Positions 33,816 to 44,880 of a stretch of DNA of 64,000 nucleotides are shown in pieces; positions within the stretch are counted from its first letter, which is position 1, and every line of letters starts with the position of its first letter. The DNA lies in NCBI GenBank assembly GCA_021464415.1, contig JAKCWG010000351.1:1-64000 (forward strand), in the 5' to 3' direction. Source of the stretch: Lonicera japonica. Lineage: Eukaryota; Streptophyta; Magnoliopsida; Dipsacales; Caprifoliaceae. The notes beneath the pieces are model-generated. The model was not told the origin of the DNA, did not search any database, and saw nothing but the letters and a program-made list of their open reading frames with translations. The position numbers and the translations under genes are program-made.

Positions 33816-36475
33816 TGTAACACCCGGTTTAATCATCTCTCGCAAATCACGGCCTAAGTCGCGTATAAGGCAAAATTGGGTTCCGGATGGCCAAATTGGG
33901 TTCTGAAAAGTTTGGAATGGTTTGGAAACTTCCAACAAGTCATATAAACATATTTAGTTGTATTATAATGACCATAAGTTGTTTCGGGTGGCTCGGACGA
34001 AAATCGGCTCGAAAATCACAAGTTTGGAACCTACGCGATAAGTTATTTTTACCCGACTTTGGAAGACCATAACTTCTTCATCCGAACTCTAAATGAGTCC
34101 CTGTTTTGACCACGTCTTCACCTCAATTCCCTATACAACTTTAGTGTTTTGGCCGAGACCCAATTCCAACTCCTTGATGCTCAAAAGTGCATGCGAAGTC
34201 GAGTTGTTGACCAAAAAACTGAAGGAGGCAGAAATTAAGCTAGGGAGTCGACTGCATGGAAGTGAGGAGAGTCGAGTCCATCATGAACAGTAGGGAGTCG
34301 ACTCCATGAGTAGTAGGGAGTCGACTACATCACGCTGGCGAGATTTTTTATATAGTTCTTCTTCTCATTTCTTCCTCGTTTCATACCCACAACCTTGAGA
34401 GCTCTAGAGAGAGATTGAGGGGCTTTCTTGGGGGATTATGAGGGATCGCTCGAGGATTCTTACCCCACATCAAAAACACACCATCATCATTATCTCCATC
34501 ATCATCTTCATCTCATTCTCCATCCAATTCCACCATAGCTAGGGTTTTGAAGAGAAATTAGGGAATTTCGTACGCGTGCTTCTTCGGCTCAATTCTTCGG
34601 TGAATCTTCGAGGGATTGACTCTCCTAAGGTGGGAACAATAGTATTTTAACAATTTTTCTTACGATTACAACTTATTCATCTCAAATCAATCTAAACCTA
34701 GGGTTTTTACTCAAAGTTGCATATGCATGGGGTTTGGGTCAATTTCTTTGGATATTTTTGATAGATTTGCATTATATATGATATCAATAACCATCTTTGA
34801 CATAAATCCCTAATTTGATATGATTTATGAGAAAGTTTGGTATATAACCTTTAAGTACGCACATGAGTATATACGCTAAGCTTTGATATGCATATGTATG
34901 ATATCATATATGGGATTTAAAGCATATTTCGGATAAAGTTACATATATTGGTGGTATTGTTGTTGTATTTTAAGCTATGAGCTATATTTATGAGATTTTC
35001 TACTTACCTAGCCAGTCCGTAAGTATGCTGGTCAAATATGTCAATATGTTTTGAATAAATTAAGTCTTTAAATCATATTGGGAGGCTATTGGGAACTCGT
35101 ATACATCTTTTTATTGTATTAGACTCGGCTTGGGGCCAAATTGATGAAAACATGTAAAACCTCCCGAACTAAGGATTTTCTGGTTTTCTTTATTAATTGA
35201 CGGACTTGGCGGATCTTGTATAACCTCAACAACAATACCACTATGTGTTTTGCAAAGTGTATAAGTACCCATGACCTGGATGGATATATATATATACGAG
35301 TTATAGGAATATACATGGAATATATGTATTTACATATCTGTACATGTTGGATTCTACATTCTTATGATTTCATTGATTCGATGTATTTATGATTATTTGG
35401 TATTGATTATCGGATGGCCACACCGTTCGTACTAGATAGATGGTGATTACCGGTAGCGTATAGCCTTGGTGGCTACGTGAGTATTATTGTAGCATGCGCC
35501 TTTATGGCGGCGTGAGGTAGCGTATGCCTGTGTGGCTGCGTGAGGTAGCGTATGCCTGTGTGGCTGCGTGAGGTAGCGTCTAGGTGGACCTGGTAGGTGG
35601 TCCCTGCCTTGGGCAGAAGAAACCGAGTTGCCAGCTATCTCTGTGCACAGTAGATTTATGAAAATCCTAGACGTGAGTATGATATGTGATTGATGTGATA
35701 GATCAAGTCGCGGTGTTGTGGCATATACTGTACGATGACGTATATGTATACTTACATTGCTTTTCTCGTACTTTGGATTAGGGACATCATACATATATTT
35801 CACGAAAGGTTTTCTGTGCATTGGCTGCTTCTTAATTGTATTATATATATATGTGTTTACAGTTATATATACACATTTCTACCCAGATATGGTTTATTAC
35901 TGAGAAGCAGCACATAAACTATTTTCATTATAATACATGGCATGCATGATTTCCAACTTATTTTCTTATACAACTCCTATAGTTCCCACTGAGCCCGTTT
36001 GGCTCACTCCCATTTTCCAAACCAGGTTTTGCAGGTGTTCCCGGGGATGGTACGCTTACGGAGTCTAATAGCTCTGACAGCCTTTGACTACCAAAGTCGT
36101 TTGGAAACGACTAGTATTATACCTTTTCTTGTATTGATAATAAGTCGCACATCTTATTGATTGTTGTATTGTTGAAACAGTGTTGTAAAACTATTTTATT
36201 CTGTATTGAGACCTCAGTGGAGACTTTGTATGTATGATTGTTCTTAAATGTGGAGTATCTATTGAATATGGATTATATGTACATTTTTACAGGTTCTGGT
36301 TTTGCTTTATGAACAAACTCCACATGCCAAAATTTTCTAAAATTACCGCCTTGTATGGAATTTTCTTTTTATATAAGTTCTAAGTTTTATCATTTCACAC
36401 CGTCGTTGCGTACGACTCCGTGGCTAACCGGGTCCCGGAGGTATAATCCTCTAAACGGGTTTTCGGGGCGTCACA
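33816..36475 (+). mobile_element. solo LTR, TGTAACACCC family (gypsy-type)
   Basis: It starts TGTAACACCCGG and ends CGGGGCGTCACA, with inverted TG...CA termini. Length 2,660 bp. The flanks gtgag (33811-33815) and atgag (36476-36480) differ at one base, and the 5' LTR reads straight through the site, proving insertion. Inside are four GTCGAC-type units at 34243-34331, a minisatellite (35452-35583) and the motif 'tgagcccgtttggctcactccc' region near 35990. I see no coding frame of interest. Confidence 0.85.
35452..35583. repeat. 28-bp minisatellite in solo LTR
   Basis: Two perfect 28-bp units at 35516-35543 and 35544-35571 (gtagcgtatgcctgtgtggc...), preceded by two diverged units and followed by a partial one. 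Confidence 0.9.
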
Positions 36476-37489
36476 ATGAGCTTCATTTGTAATTCATTAT
36501 ACACAAGAGCTATTGTACATTGGTGTTAGTCACCAAAACTTGTTCAAATTATAATTGTGAGAGGTGTAACTCATAGAAATAGCAAGAGGGATTTCTTGTG
36601 AGAGTATTGAAGGTGTTTTCAATACTTGTGAGAGTGTGTGACAAGAATACACTTGTAGATGTTTGATCTTCACCCAGAAGGAGATCGGTTATAGTGGAAA
36701 TTCTCGGGGAACTAACTGAGCGCGGAGTAGGGGTTTTCAAGCCGAACCGTGTGGACAAAAAGTCTTCGACTTTGATCTGTTCTATCTCTCTATCTCATCT
36801 TATATTACATTGTTGAATTTATTCATTGTGATTGGAATATACTTCGTTTATTGATTGCTTGATTGATATAGACATCAAACATATTTAAATCTATTTTAAA
36901 AATCGAATTAAGTTTTTAAAAACCCTATTCACCCCCCCTCTAGGGCATTTTTCGACCTACACAATCTTCATTATTTTGAGCTATAAATTGTTGATCAAAT
37001 TTGATATCTCCTAGTGTGAGCTTAAACTGTAATCTTCATACATTTGAGAGATATTGTACATTGGTGTTAGTCACCAAACTCATTTTTTTTCAAATATTAA
37101 GAGAGGTTTATCTCTTAAAATAGCAAGAGGTTGTTCTTGTGTTGAGTGTTGTGAGATTGCACATTTGTAGAGTGTGTTCACTTGTAAAGGTTTGATCTAC
37201 ACCCGGAAGAAGATCAGTTATACTGGAAATTCTCGGGGAACTATTCGAGAGCGGAAGTAGGGGCTAACAAGCCGAACCGTGTGGACAAAAAGTCTTCGAC
37301 TTTTATTGGTTTAGTCTTTCTAACTCTTGCTTCTTAATTAATTGCTATATTCTCTTTGTGCTTGAGATTACTTGTTTTTTTTGCTTGGTTGATTGATATA
37401 GACTTTAAGTATTTTTAAAACGATTTTAAAAATCCGATTAAGTTTTAAAAACCTTATTCACCCCCCTCTAGGGTTTTTTCCGACCTACA

Positions 37490-37912
37490 GACGCCCACTA
37501 AGAGAACCAAGTATTACATTGATTTTGGAAATCGAATTGAGGAAGATAACTATGGATGTATGATTGAGCCAGAGATATTGAATTAAAACTAGTTCTGGTG
37601 GAGTTTGAAAGTACGTATGGAAAAGGTGGTGTAGACAAAGGTTGGTGGACGGAAATGACGAATGATACGTTTTTGAAAGGAAAGTACACGCATCAAATGA
37701 AAGGCGGTTATGCCAATGATGCGATGTCGCTAGGTTGTTTTGCTAGGAATGTGTGTACACATTCAAGTCTAAACAATAATGTAAGTTATATATTTTAGAT
37801 TGTTCACTTTTTATTTATTTTTCTAATATCACGTTTTTATTAATATTCTTTATATTCATTGTATATATAATTGGACCATCAATGAAGACCTTTGTTGATG
37901 TACATTATGCCC
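37490..37912 (+). repeat. dispersed repeat X, copy A (right part)
   Basis: This continues the sequence broken at 22964. It matches copy C at about 39620-40040. One frame reads 'YYIDFGNRIEEDNYGCMIEPEIL' (copy C: the same with four changes). Another frame, after one indel, reads 'VDKGWWTEMTNDTFLKGKY' and ends at a GTAAGT donor near 37782, so an exon is likely. The protein family is not recognised. Confidence 0.65.
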
Positions 37913-38189
37913 ATTTCGAGAAGCAAACCAATAAATTTTTTCATAAAACTTGTTGGAGATGATCTCTATAATGAGCTACCAAATTTCATAAAAAAATCAA
38001 ACAGGAAGTAAGTTAAATAAATATTTAAAATTTCAACATCCAGAAATGTGCATATATATCAAGTTTTTTAACTAACCAACTTCGAGGTTGATTTTTTTTA
38101 TGAAATTTATTTGAGATGATCTACTTATTATAGAGATCATCTTCACCAAGTTTCATGAAAAAATTTATCCATTTGCACCCACGAAATAA
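37913..38189. mobile_element. foldback-type MITE
   Basis: The two arms, about 37913-38003 and 38085-38189, are long imperfect inverted repeats ('aaattttttcataaaacttg' against its complement, and 'gagatgatctctataat' likewise). They are separated by about 80 bp. Total length about 277 bp, non-coding. Inserted at the end of repeat X copy A. Confidence 0.65.
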
Positions 38190-38389
38190 ACGGTTCTAAA
38201 ATTAATTAACTTAAGGACATTTCTTAAATGAAGGGCTCTATATACGTGTATATATATAAAAACTTTATAGAGATACTATAGTAACGAAGTATACTTAGAT
38301 ATATCCTCAGGGTACTATCACATTAAAAAATAACATAAGATATTACAAAAATGTAACCATGAGTACCGATTGAATAGACGGCCACAAAA

Positions 38390-39538
38390 GACAAAATGCA
38401 AATACAATGTAAAATATATAGCAAAAGATAAGATAAAATAAATTAATTTTCAAGGGGGCACACAAAACAAAATGTAACATAATTAAGAGTTAATGTGGGA
38501 AAATTTATGTGCCATGAGAGGATTTTAAACATATCCTAAAAGTTTCCCCAAGAGTTCTCTTTCTCCCCCTATGTTTCTTGCCGACTCCCTCATCCTATTA
38601 TAACCCATTAACCCATCTGAACTCGCTCACCCTATTAATAACCCATATCGCAAGTTGAAGTGCAAAGAGGAGAGTTTTTAGTAGTAAGAAAACTAGAGAG
38701 AGCTTGACAGAAAGAGGAGAAAATATTTGAGTGCATCACTTTTTTAGTTTTTTCTATTACCATTTCATTTTATTGTTTACAAACATACACATCTTTTGTT
38801 TCTACCTCTTCCCATAAAATAATCTCCATGTCATCCCTTGAACAACAAATGTTGCTCGTGCCATTATCTCAAATTCTATTATCCGGCAGTAAAATTATTT
38901 TTTAGAAACTTCGGATGTAAACAACGTGTTTCGGCTGTCGTTGTTTTTTACACAATTTTTAAAGTTCATATTTAACTTTTACTAACTTTCCTACTTGTCT
39001 ATGGTAAATAAATTTTTGTTTAATTAACACATATTTTATTAATTTTATGTTTTACTTTGACAATAGGAAAATACATAGAATTGCTACAATCTTCACAAAA
39101 GGATAACAAAGTTCATGGGCGAGGCGATGGACTTTTAAATAATATTTTTTTGAAATTCGGTGACATCTGTCTAATGACGTTCAATAAACGTCCAAAATCC
39201 TTCTCTGTCTATGGTATATATGCTTCACTTCTCTCTATTTTCGATGTATTGTTTTTGTCTCCTTTTGTTTTATTTTTGTTGGAGCAATTTGTAGGTATCT
39301 TTTTGTTTGTTCTTATAGTTGTTTATTTTAATTTTTGTAAACGTAGAATTCGAATAATGAAAAGCGAAAATGATATCGCAAGTGTAAGAAAATTTGTAAA
39401 AGAGTTTATTTTTCTAGAACAATACATAAATTGCAAGAATTGTCCCGAAATATGGGATTTTTTACCCAATTTAAGACAATCCTTTGGTAAACGTAGATTT
39501 TTTTATTTTCAAACATAAGGTTAGATTCTTATGTACTA

Positions 39539-39578
<40 letters not shown>

Positions 39579-41330
39579 ATTTGTATGTAGGCGGGAAAAT
39601 CTGATTGCGGAACATTTTATTTTTTGGAAGCCTATTAAGACAACCAAGTTTTACATTGATTTTGGAAATCGAATGGAGGAAGATGACTACGGATGTATGA
39701 TCGAGCCAGAGATATTGAAGCTAGTTCTGGTGGAGTTGAAAGTGCATATTGAAAAACTGGTGTAGACAAAGGTTGGTAGACGGAAATGACGAATGATATG
39801 TTTTTGATGGGAAAGTACATGCATCAGCATCAAACGAAAGGTGGTTACACCAATGATGCAATGTTGCTAGGTAGTTGTGCTTGGAATGTGTGTGCACATT
39901 TAAGGCTAAACAATAACGTAAGTTATATATTTTAGATTGTTCTCTTTTTATTTAGTTTTCTAATATCACGGTTTTATTAATATTATTTATATTCGTTGTA
40001 TATATAGTTGGACCATCAATGAAGACCATTGTTGATGTATATTCCGGATGAAGTCCAAAAATTTGATATAAGACATGTAAAGCAATACCGGCTACAAATG
40101 GGCAGTCCAAATGTTTAATGAACTAGTCACCTATGTCGCACTTAGTGTCATAAGTAAGGACTTGAGTTGGATCGTATATATACGATTTTAGTGACAAACA
40201 ATTAGTCAGTTTTTTTTTGTAATAATGTAGTTAAGTTCCACCATAATACATTGCTTAGTATCTTTAATTTTAATAACATGCATAAGGTTGCTTTATTAAT
40301 GCATTAATTTGTCTTTGATTTGTATAGATTTTGATGATGATGATGGTCAAAGAAGGGCTCTACGTAAGTCCAAAGTTCCACAATAATACATTGATTAGTA
40401 TCTTCATCGCAAAGTTTAAAGACTTTTCTTTCTTAAAGCAAACTGGTGGCCACTGTGGGGGGCTTTTGGTTATAAGTACGGTAATTTTTTTAAAGATAAT
40501 GGATTGATAAAATCAATAAAAAAATTTTTGGTTAAAACTTTGTTTACTTTTGTTGTTTTCATTTTCTACTTATATTTTAATATTATACAACTTTGGTTCA
40601 GGATTATATTTGTTTTTTTTTTCTTTTTTTTTTACATTAGCATATTATATATTTTTTTGTGATTGACTTAGATTGTATTATATATGATATGCGTACGAAG
40701 CCACTCAAATGCAAAAGCTCAATGCCTTAGCCACGAATCATCTTAATTGCAGACAGCATGGGAATCTTCTAATGGCCTTGGAGTTTAAGTTCACCCAAGT
40801 AAGATTGTTAATTCTTTTACCCTACATATGTTATTTTTAATTTATTTAATCTAATTTAATCGAAGCTAATATGTATTAAATGTATACATATTTAGATTTC
40901 ATATTTTATGTCTTTTTAGTGTTAGTATAGTAATGTCAACCGATCCACTTGATTGGCGATTTCGAACATAATTTTCTTTTCGCAGACGTTATAAAGTTTG
41001 CTAGAAGTAATGTCAAAGATGATAATGATGATGTTACTTGAGGGACAAGTGGAGGTAAACAAAAGAGTAAACAATAGACCAAAAGGGGAAAAAAGTGGCA
41101 TGGTCAACACAATTAACAAGAATGGGTTGAAAAATATAAAGAACAATGAGAAAAATTAGAAGCAAATATTATATAGATGGACCAAACTTTTGTTTGTTGG
41201 CAAAGTACATTTTGATGGATTTCATTTAATTTTTTTTTGGATACAGGGCAATTAGTTATACACTCTTATTTTTAAGTTTTATTAGTGGTGAGTATTTATA
41301 TAAGCTTCAAATTAATATTAATTCCTTATT
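38390..41330 (+). repeat. dispersed repeat X, copy C
   Basis: It matches copy A from about 21720 and copy B from about 61830, then continues further right than either. Exon-like segments: 39057-39180 (KYIELLQSS...LLNNIFLKFGDICLMTF), 39361-39518, 39592-39765 (FYIDFGNRMEEDDYGCMIEPEIL), and about 40697-40798 (YEATQMQKLNALATNHL, then GTAAG). Single blocks recur elsewhere: 40050-40230 at 54780-54970, and 41173-41286 at 50225-50345. Several frames are broken. Function unknown. Confidence 0.65.
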
Positions 41331-41690
41331 ACCGTTATTAGATCAAAACTTATATAAATTATATAATTCATTGACGAATTTACCCTTCATCAATCAAATA
41401 TGTTAACTACTATAATTATAGGATGACATTAAGAAAGTTATATAGTCGTAATTGCAGTTAGTTATATTCTTATATTTTTTGATTTTTTAATAATAAATAC
41501 GTGAAGAGGACAACCATTGCACATTAATCGTGTAGTTCTTAAAGGGGAAATGGAGAAACATGTTAGCATGCCATCCAAAGAAGGGCAAGTGATAACAATT
41601 ACGAACTTTTCAATTAATGGTGATCTAAACAGTGAAGAAACTAGTCAGCCGAGATAAAACTTAAATATATGATCAATATATATATATAAA

Positions 41691-41845
41691 GGGAATTTCA
41701 AGTGCGGACCAATCCGTACGGACTGGTCCTTCGTATGAAGGTTTTGCGTCATAAAAAACACCCTTCAAATGTATTTATGACTGAAAACCATCGTAAAAGG
41801 ACCAATCCGTAAGAATTGATCCGTACCAGAAACGGGCCACATATA
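41691..41845. mobile_element. small palindromic MITE
   Basis: A near-perfect 24-bp palindrome with core AATCCGTACGGACT at about 41707-41730 is repeated, diverged, at about 41800-41826. The outer words (gtgcggacc / ggtac from the right) are inverted. About 150 bp, non-coding. Likely a Mutator-type or unclassified MITE, one element away from the gypsy 5' LTR. Confidence 0.5.
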
Positions 41846-41894
41846 TATATATATATTCTTTGACATGCATCTTCATTATTTATTCTAGCTTTAC

Positions 41895-42170
41895 TGATGT
41901 AGGACCAGTTGTTAATTAAGGAGACTTAATTAATTACTTTTATCTTTTATTCCTTATTTATTAATTTCCTTATTCTATTAGGATTGTTTAAAAGTTTCGT
42001 AATTCTAGTTAGTTTCTTATTCTTGGGGATTAGTTTTATTTAAGTCTTGATTTTGAGGTTTTTGAGGACATATTACATTATTATTAATTATAAGTTTATT
42101 GAATCAAGTTCATTTTCTCCCAAAAGCTAGGGTTTGATTTTGTTTCATTTTAAAACAATCTACTACACCA
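41895..42170 (+). repeat. gypsy 5' LTR
   Basis: TGATGTAGGACC...CTACACCA, 276 bp, matching the 3' LTR along its length. Contains repeated 'ttaattaa' and 'tttattt' words. Confidence 0.88.
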
Positions 42171-42174
42171 AAAA

Positions 42175-42185
42175 TGTTATCAGAG
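42175..42185 (+). other. gypsy primer-binding site (Met-tRNA type)
   Basis: TGTTATCAGAG, one mismatch from TGGTATCAGAG, four bases after the LTR. Confidence 0.75.
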
Positions 42186-44880
42186 GAAGTTTTTTGACCT
42201 GATTTGATGGCCAAAGATGGCACCAGTGGAAACCAAGCTGCCGGCGAAGAACGACGGTTTGAACAGTTCTAACAACGACTTGATGGCGTTGAAGACTTGC
42301 TTCGTAACATAACAAAAATGCTTACTGCGTTGACAACTGAGGTGAAGAATGGACGGCATGAAGGTAGACCTGAGATTGACGGTGGCAGGCCAAAAAACCC
42401 TAACCCTAGTAACGACGCCGCAATGGCTGGACGCCGAGGGGCTGGCTACTATGGCGGTTTGGAACTGGGCGACCCTAGGGGTGACGTCATGGTAGGCCAT
42501 GATGTAGTGAACAGGCCTAAGAATCGGCCACTACAAGTCTTTGAAAAGGGCAATCAGTGCATGTTCGGGGAGCGTGGCGGTTTCTAGCTAGTGGTACCAA
42601 TAAACGGTGACGTCGATCCACTTGCTCGCCAACCACAGTGGAGGAATATCCCTCCATGGCAGCAGTGTGAGTGGGACATCTCGTCTGAGGAAGAAGATAG
42701 TTTTTGGTCTGATGCCCAGTCACAGGGGCCCAAATAACCATGAGTTCAAGATGAAGATAGACCTACCGAACATCGATGGGCGTTTACTGATATGCCAAGA
42801 AATTGGTATGTGTTATTATGTTAATTTATAATTTAAAGAGCATAAATTATTACTAATATTTATATTTTTAATGTTTTTCAGGTGTTAGAAAACAATCGAA
42901 GAAGATTGAGAAAAATTAGATAAATTAAAGATTGTGAAGATACCTAAAAGTGCTCAATAATTCTGGATGTATAAATTTTTACTCGGAACTCAAAATAATG
43001 CGATTCTTGAGCTTAAATTAAAGAGAATTTTGAGAGCTACAACTTTTCAGTTTAGCACTTTTTCTAATTCAGCCATCTCAAGGTCTGAAATTTTCACGCA
43101 AAATTCTGTAGTTTATTATGGCAAAAATTTAATATATTTAACTATGGGCCCAAACCTAATCGTAAGCCACCAAATTTAATTAATGAGCAGCTCACTAGCC
43201 CAAAGAATATGAAGCCTCATGGCCATTACTCTAAGCCAATTGTCCATTAAAGAAAAGGCCAAACAAAGCCCATGCTATCTAGCACCCAAATTAATCTCCA
43301 ATAGCCCATCCACTAAAGCCCATCAGAATTGTGGAGACCTAGCAAGTATAAAAATACCAAACTAGCAGCGTGCAGAAGCAACAGCACAGCCGTGCTCTCT
43401 CTCTCTCTCTTTCTTCTTGATTTCTTTTGTTTTTTTTCTTTTGGTGTGAAGACAAGAAGATTGAAGGTTTATTATTTATTCAATTTAATTAATGTCAAAT
43501 AAGTTTTATTTCAATTCTGAAGACAAGAAGATTGAAGGTTTATAAATTACTTGAACTTGAATGATTTTATTTTCCGCATCTAATAGAGTCAAGATACCAA
43601 GAGTAGAGTTTATGCGCATGAATACTCAGGAAGATGATATTGAATATATGAATCCAAAACCTTAGTCAGTTAATTCATTAATTTTATTATCTTGCTTAAT
43701 ATTATTTAGTTTAGTTTCCATTGCTTTAATTTACTTTCTTTGCTTTGCTTTGCTTTATTTTATTAGTTTGATTCTCACCAATTATTCTTGGCAAGATTAG
43801 GAATTAGTGAAAAATTAACAAGACAAAATTTAAACATATTGTGTGAGTTTCTGTGGGATCGACCTCGCTTATACGCTATATTATAAATTGATTCGTGCGC
43901 TTGCGAGTATATTAAAATTTATCACAACATTTACACGTTGAAGGCTTCCTCGATTGGGTTCATAACGTTGAGAATATTTTTGATTACCTGGATATCCCGA
44001 AAGACCGGTAAGTAAAACTAGTTGCTTATAAGTTCAAAGGGGGAGTTTCTGCTTGGCGGGAACAACTTCAAAGTAATCGATACCAGGAAAGGAAACAACG
44101 TATTTGCACTTGGCACAAGATGAAGAGATTATTACAAGAACGTTTCCTCCCTCTGGATTATGAATAGTTCTTATACTAATAGTACCAGAATTGCCGACAG
44201 GCTAATCGTACGGTGAACGACTACACAGAGGAATTCTATCAGTTGAACGCTCGAGTTAATTTATCAGAAACGGAGGACCAGTTAATTGCTCGGTATATCA
44301 TGGGTTTAAACTTGACTATTCAAGACCATGTGGCTTTCCAAGGGGTGTGGACTATGACCGAGGCAGTCAATTTGGAAATGAAGATGGAGAACCAAATTAA
44401 TCGATCCTCTATTCATACATCGAGTGATTTTCAATGATCGACACCTGATACTTTCTCTACCCAAAGAGGATCTGCAGCAACGACCAGCAATAGCATTAAG
44501 AATGCTCAAGTTAGCCAGAACTCAACACAGAACCAAGGAGTAGTGGCTCCCGCTAAACCAGAAACATAAAGTAAGAATCAACCGGTGTAGCGAGTTATTA
44601 ACGACCCTTACGCACAGCCACGCCTTAACAAGTATTTCTGATGCGGCCAACCCAGACACCACTCAGACACTTGCACCAAACCAAGACAAATGATTAATTT
44701 TAAAGAAGAAGGCAGGGGTGGTGGAGAGTTGGCTAGTGAAGATGATTTTTATAAAAGAGCCGAATACAAAGAGGGGGATGACAGGGAGGAATTAACATTT
44801 CTAGTTCAACGTCTCTCACTAGCTCCTATGAAGCAAGAGGATTCCCAATGACACAAGATATTTCGGACTTGGTGCACTCT
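42186..44880 (+). pseudogene. gypsy gag, interrupted and broken
   Basis: From 42186 frames are broken by stops. The core gag begins near 42747 (FKMKIDLPNIDGRL), is cut at 42788 by solo LTR B and resumes at 43935 with 'VEGFLDWVHNVENIFDYLDIP', 'KFKGGVSAWREQL' and 'WHKMKRLLQERFLP'. The frame at 44213-44437 ('DYTEEFYQLNARVNLSETEDQLIARYI') and a CX2CX4HX4C-like zinc knuckle near 44640-44680 (CGQPRHHSDTC) complete it. Role: capsid and nucleocapsid. Confidence 0.88.
42788..43929 (+). mobile_element. solo LTR, family B (copy 2)
   Basis: It starts TGATATGCCAAG and ends TTTATCACAACA, with a perfect tttac target duplication (42783-42787 and 43930-43934). It sits inside gypsy gag, whose reading continues across the site. 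At 1,142 bp it is shorter than copy 1 (without its insert) because about 300 bp are missing near 43500. Confidence 0.9.

Larger units (their letters stand above)
23863..36961 (+). mobile_element. Ty1-copia retrotransposon (SIRE/Maximus-like), defective
   Basis: Order: 5' LTR 23863-25350, Met-tRNA-type primer site 25353-25363, gag, protease, integrase, reverse transcriptase, RNase H (to 30248), a palindrome array, a G-free leader, an env-like frame, and a truncated 3' LTR ending at 36961. The flanks taatc (23858-23862) and caatc (36962-36966) are a target duplication with one change inside the older LTR. The integrase-before-RT order proves the copia superfamily; long LTRs plus a large frame after pol suggest the SIRE/Maximus lineage. 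By eye the two LTRs differ at only about 15-20 positions over the shared ~680 bp, so insertion was recent. Even so, stops and frameshifts make it non-autonomous. It hosts two further insertions (31110-33032, 33816-36475). Confidence 0.92.
33623..36961 (+). repeat. 3' LTR of the copia element, truncated and interrupted
   Basis: It matches the 5' LTR from 24677 onward (aaccacaaacggc), so the first ~815 bp, including the palindromes and the MSA motif, are missing together with the polypurine tract. It is interrupted between 33815 and 36476 by a solo LTR, then runs to CGACCTACA at 36961. The junction with the env-like frame falls in a short stretch of similarity, as expected of a microhomology-mediated deletion. 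Confidence 0.88.
22965..37489 (+). mobile_element. old solo LTR (TGTTGACC family), split by a copia element
   Basis: The left part 22965-23862 starts TGTTGACCTTATAG and the right part 36962-37489 ends CGACCTACA. Both flanks are gacgc (22960-22964 and 37490-37494), a perfect 5-bp target duplication. With the inner copia element removed, the two parts join into one LTR of about 1.43 kb that aligns along its length with the solo LTR at 58111-59477. It carries four GTCGAC-type palindromes at 23577-23661, an MSA-like motif at 23668-23678 and a TATA box near 23751. Confidence 0.85.

Noticed and set aside
34093..34293. 66-codon frame in the solo LTR
   Set aside because: Lies across the palindrome array of a non-coding LTR; chance opening.
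39543..39575. Origin or promoter at a long AT run
   Set aside because: A simple (AT)n microsatellite inside repeat X; nothing else supports a function.
42180..42741. Antisense frames over gypsy gag
   Set aside because: Shadows of the degenerate sense-strand gag.
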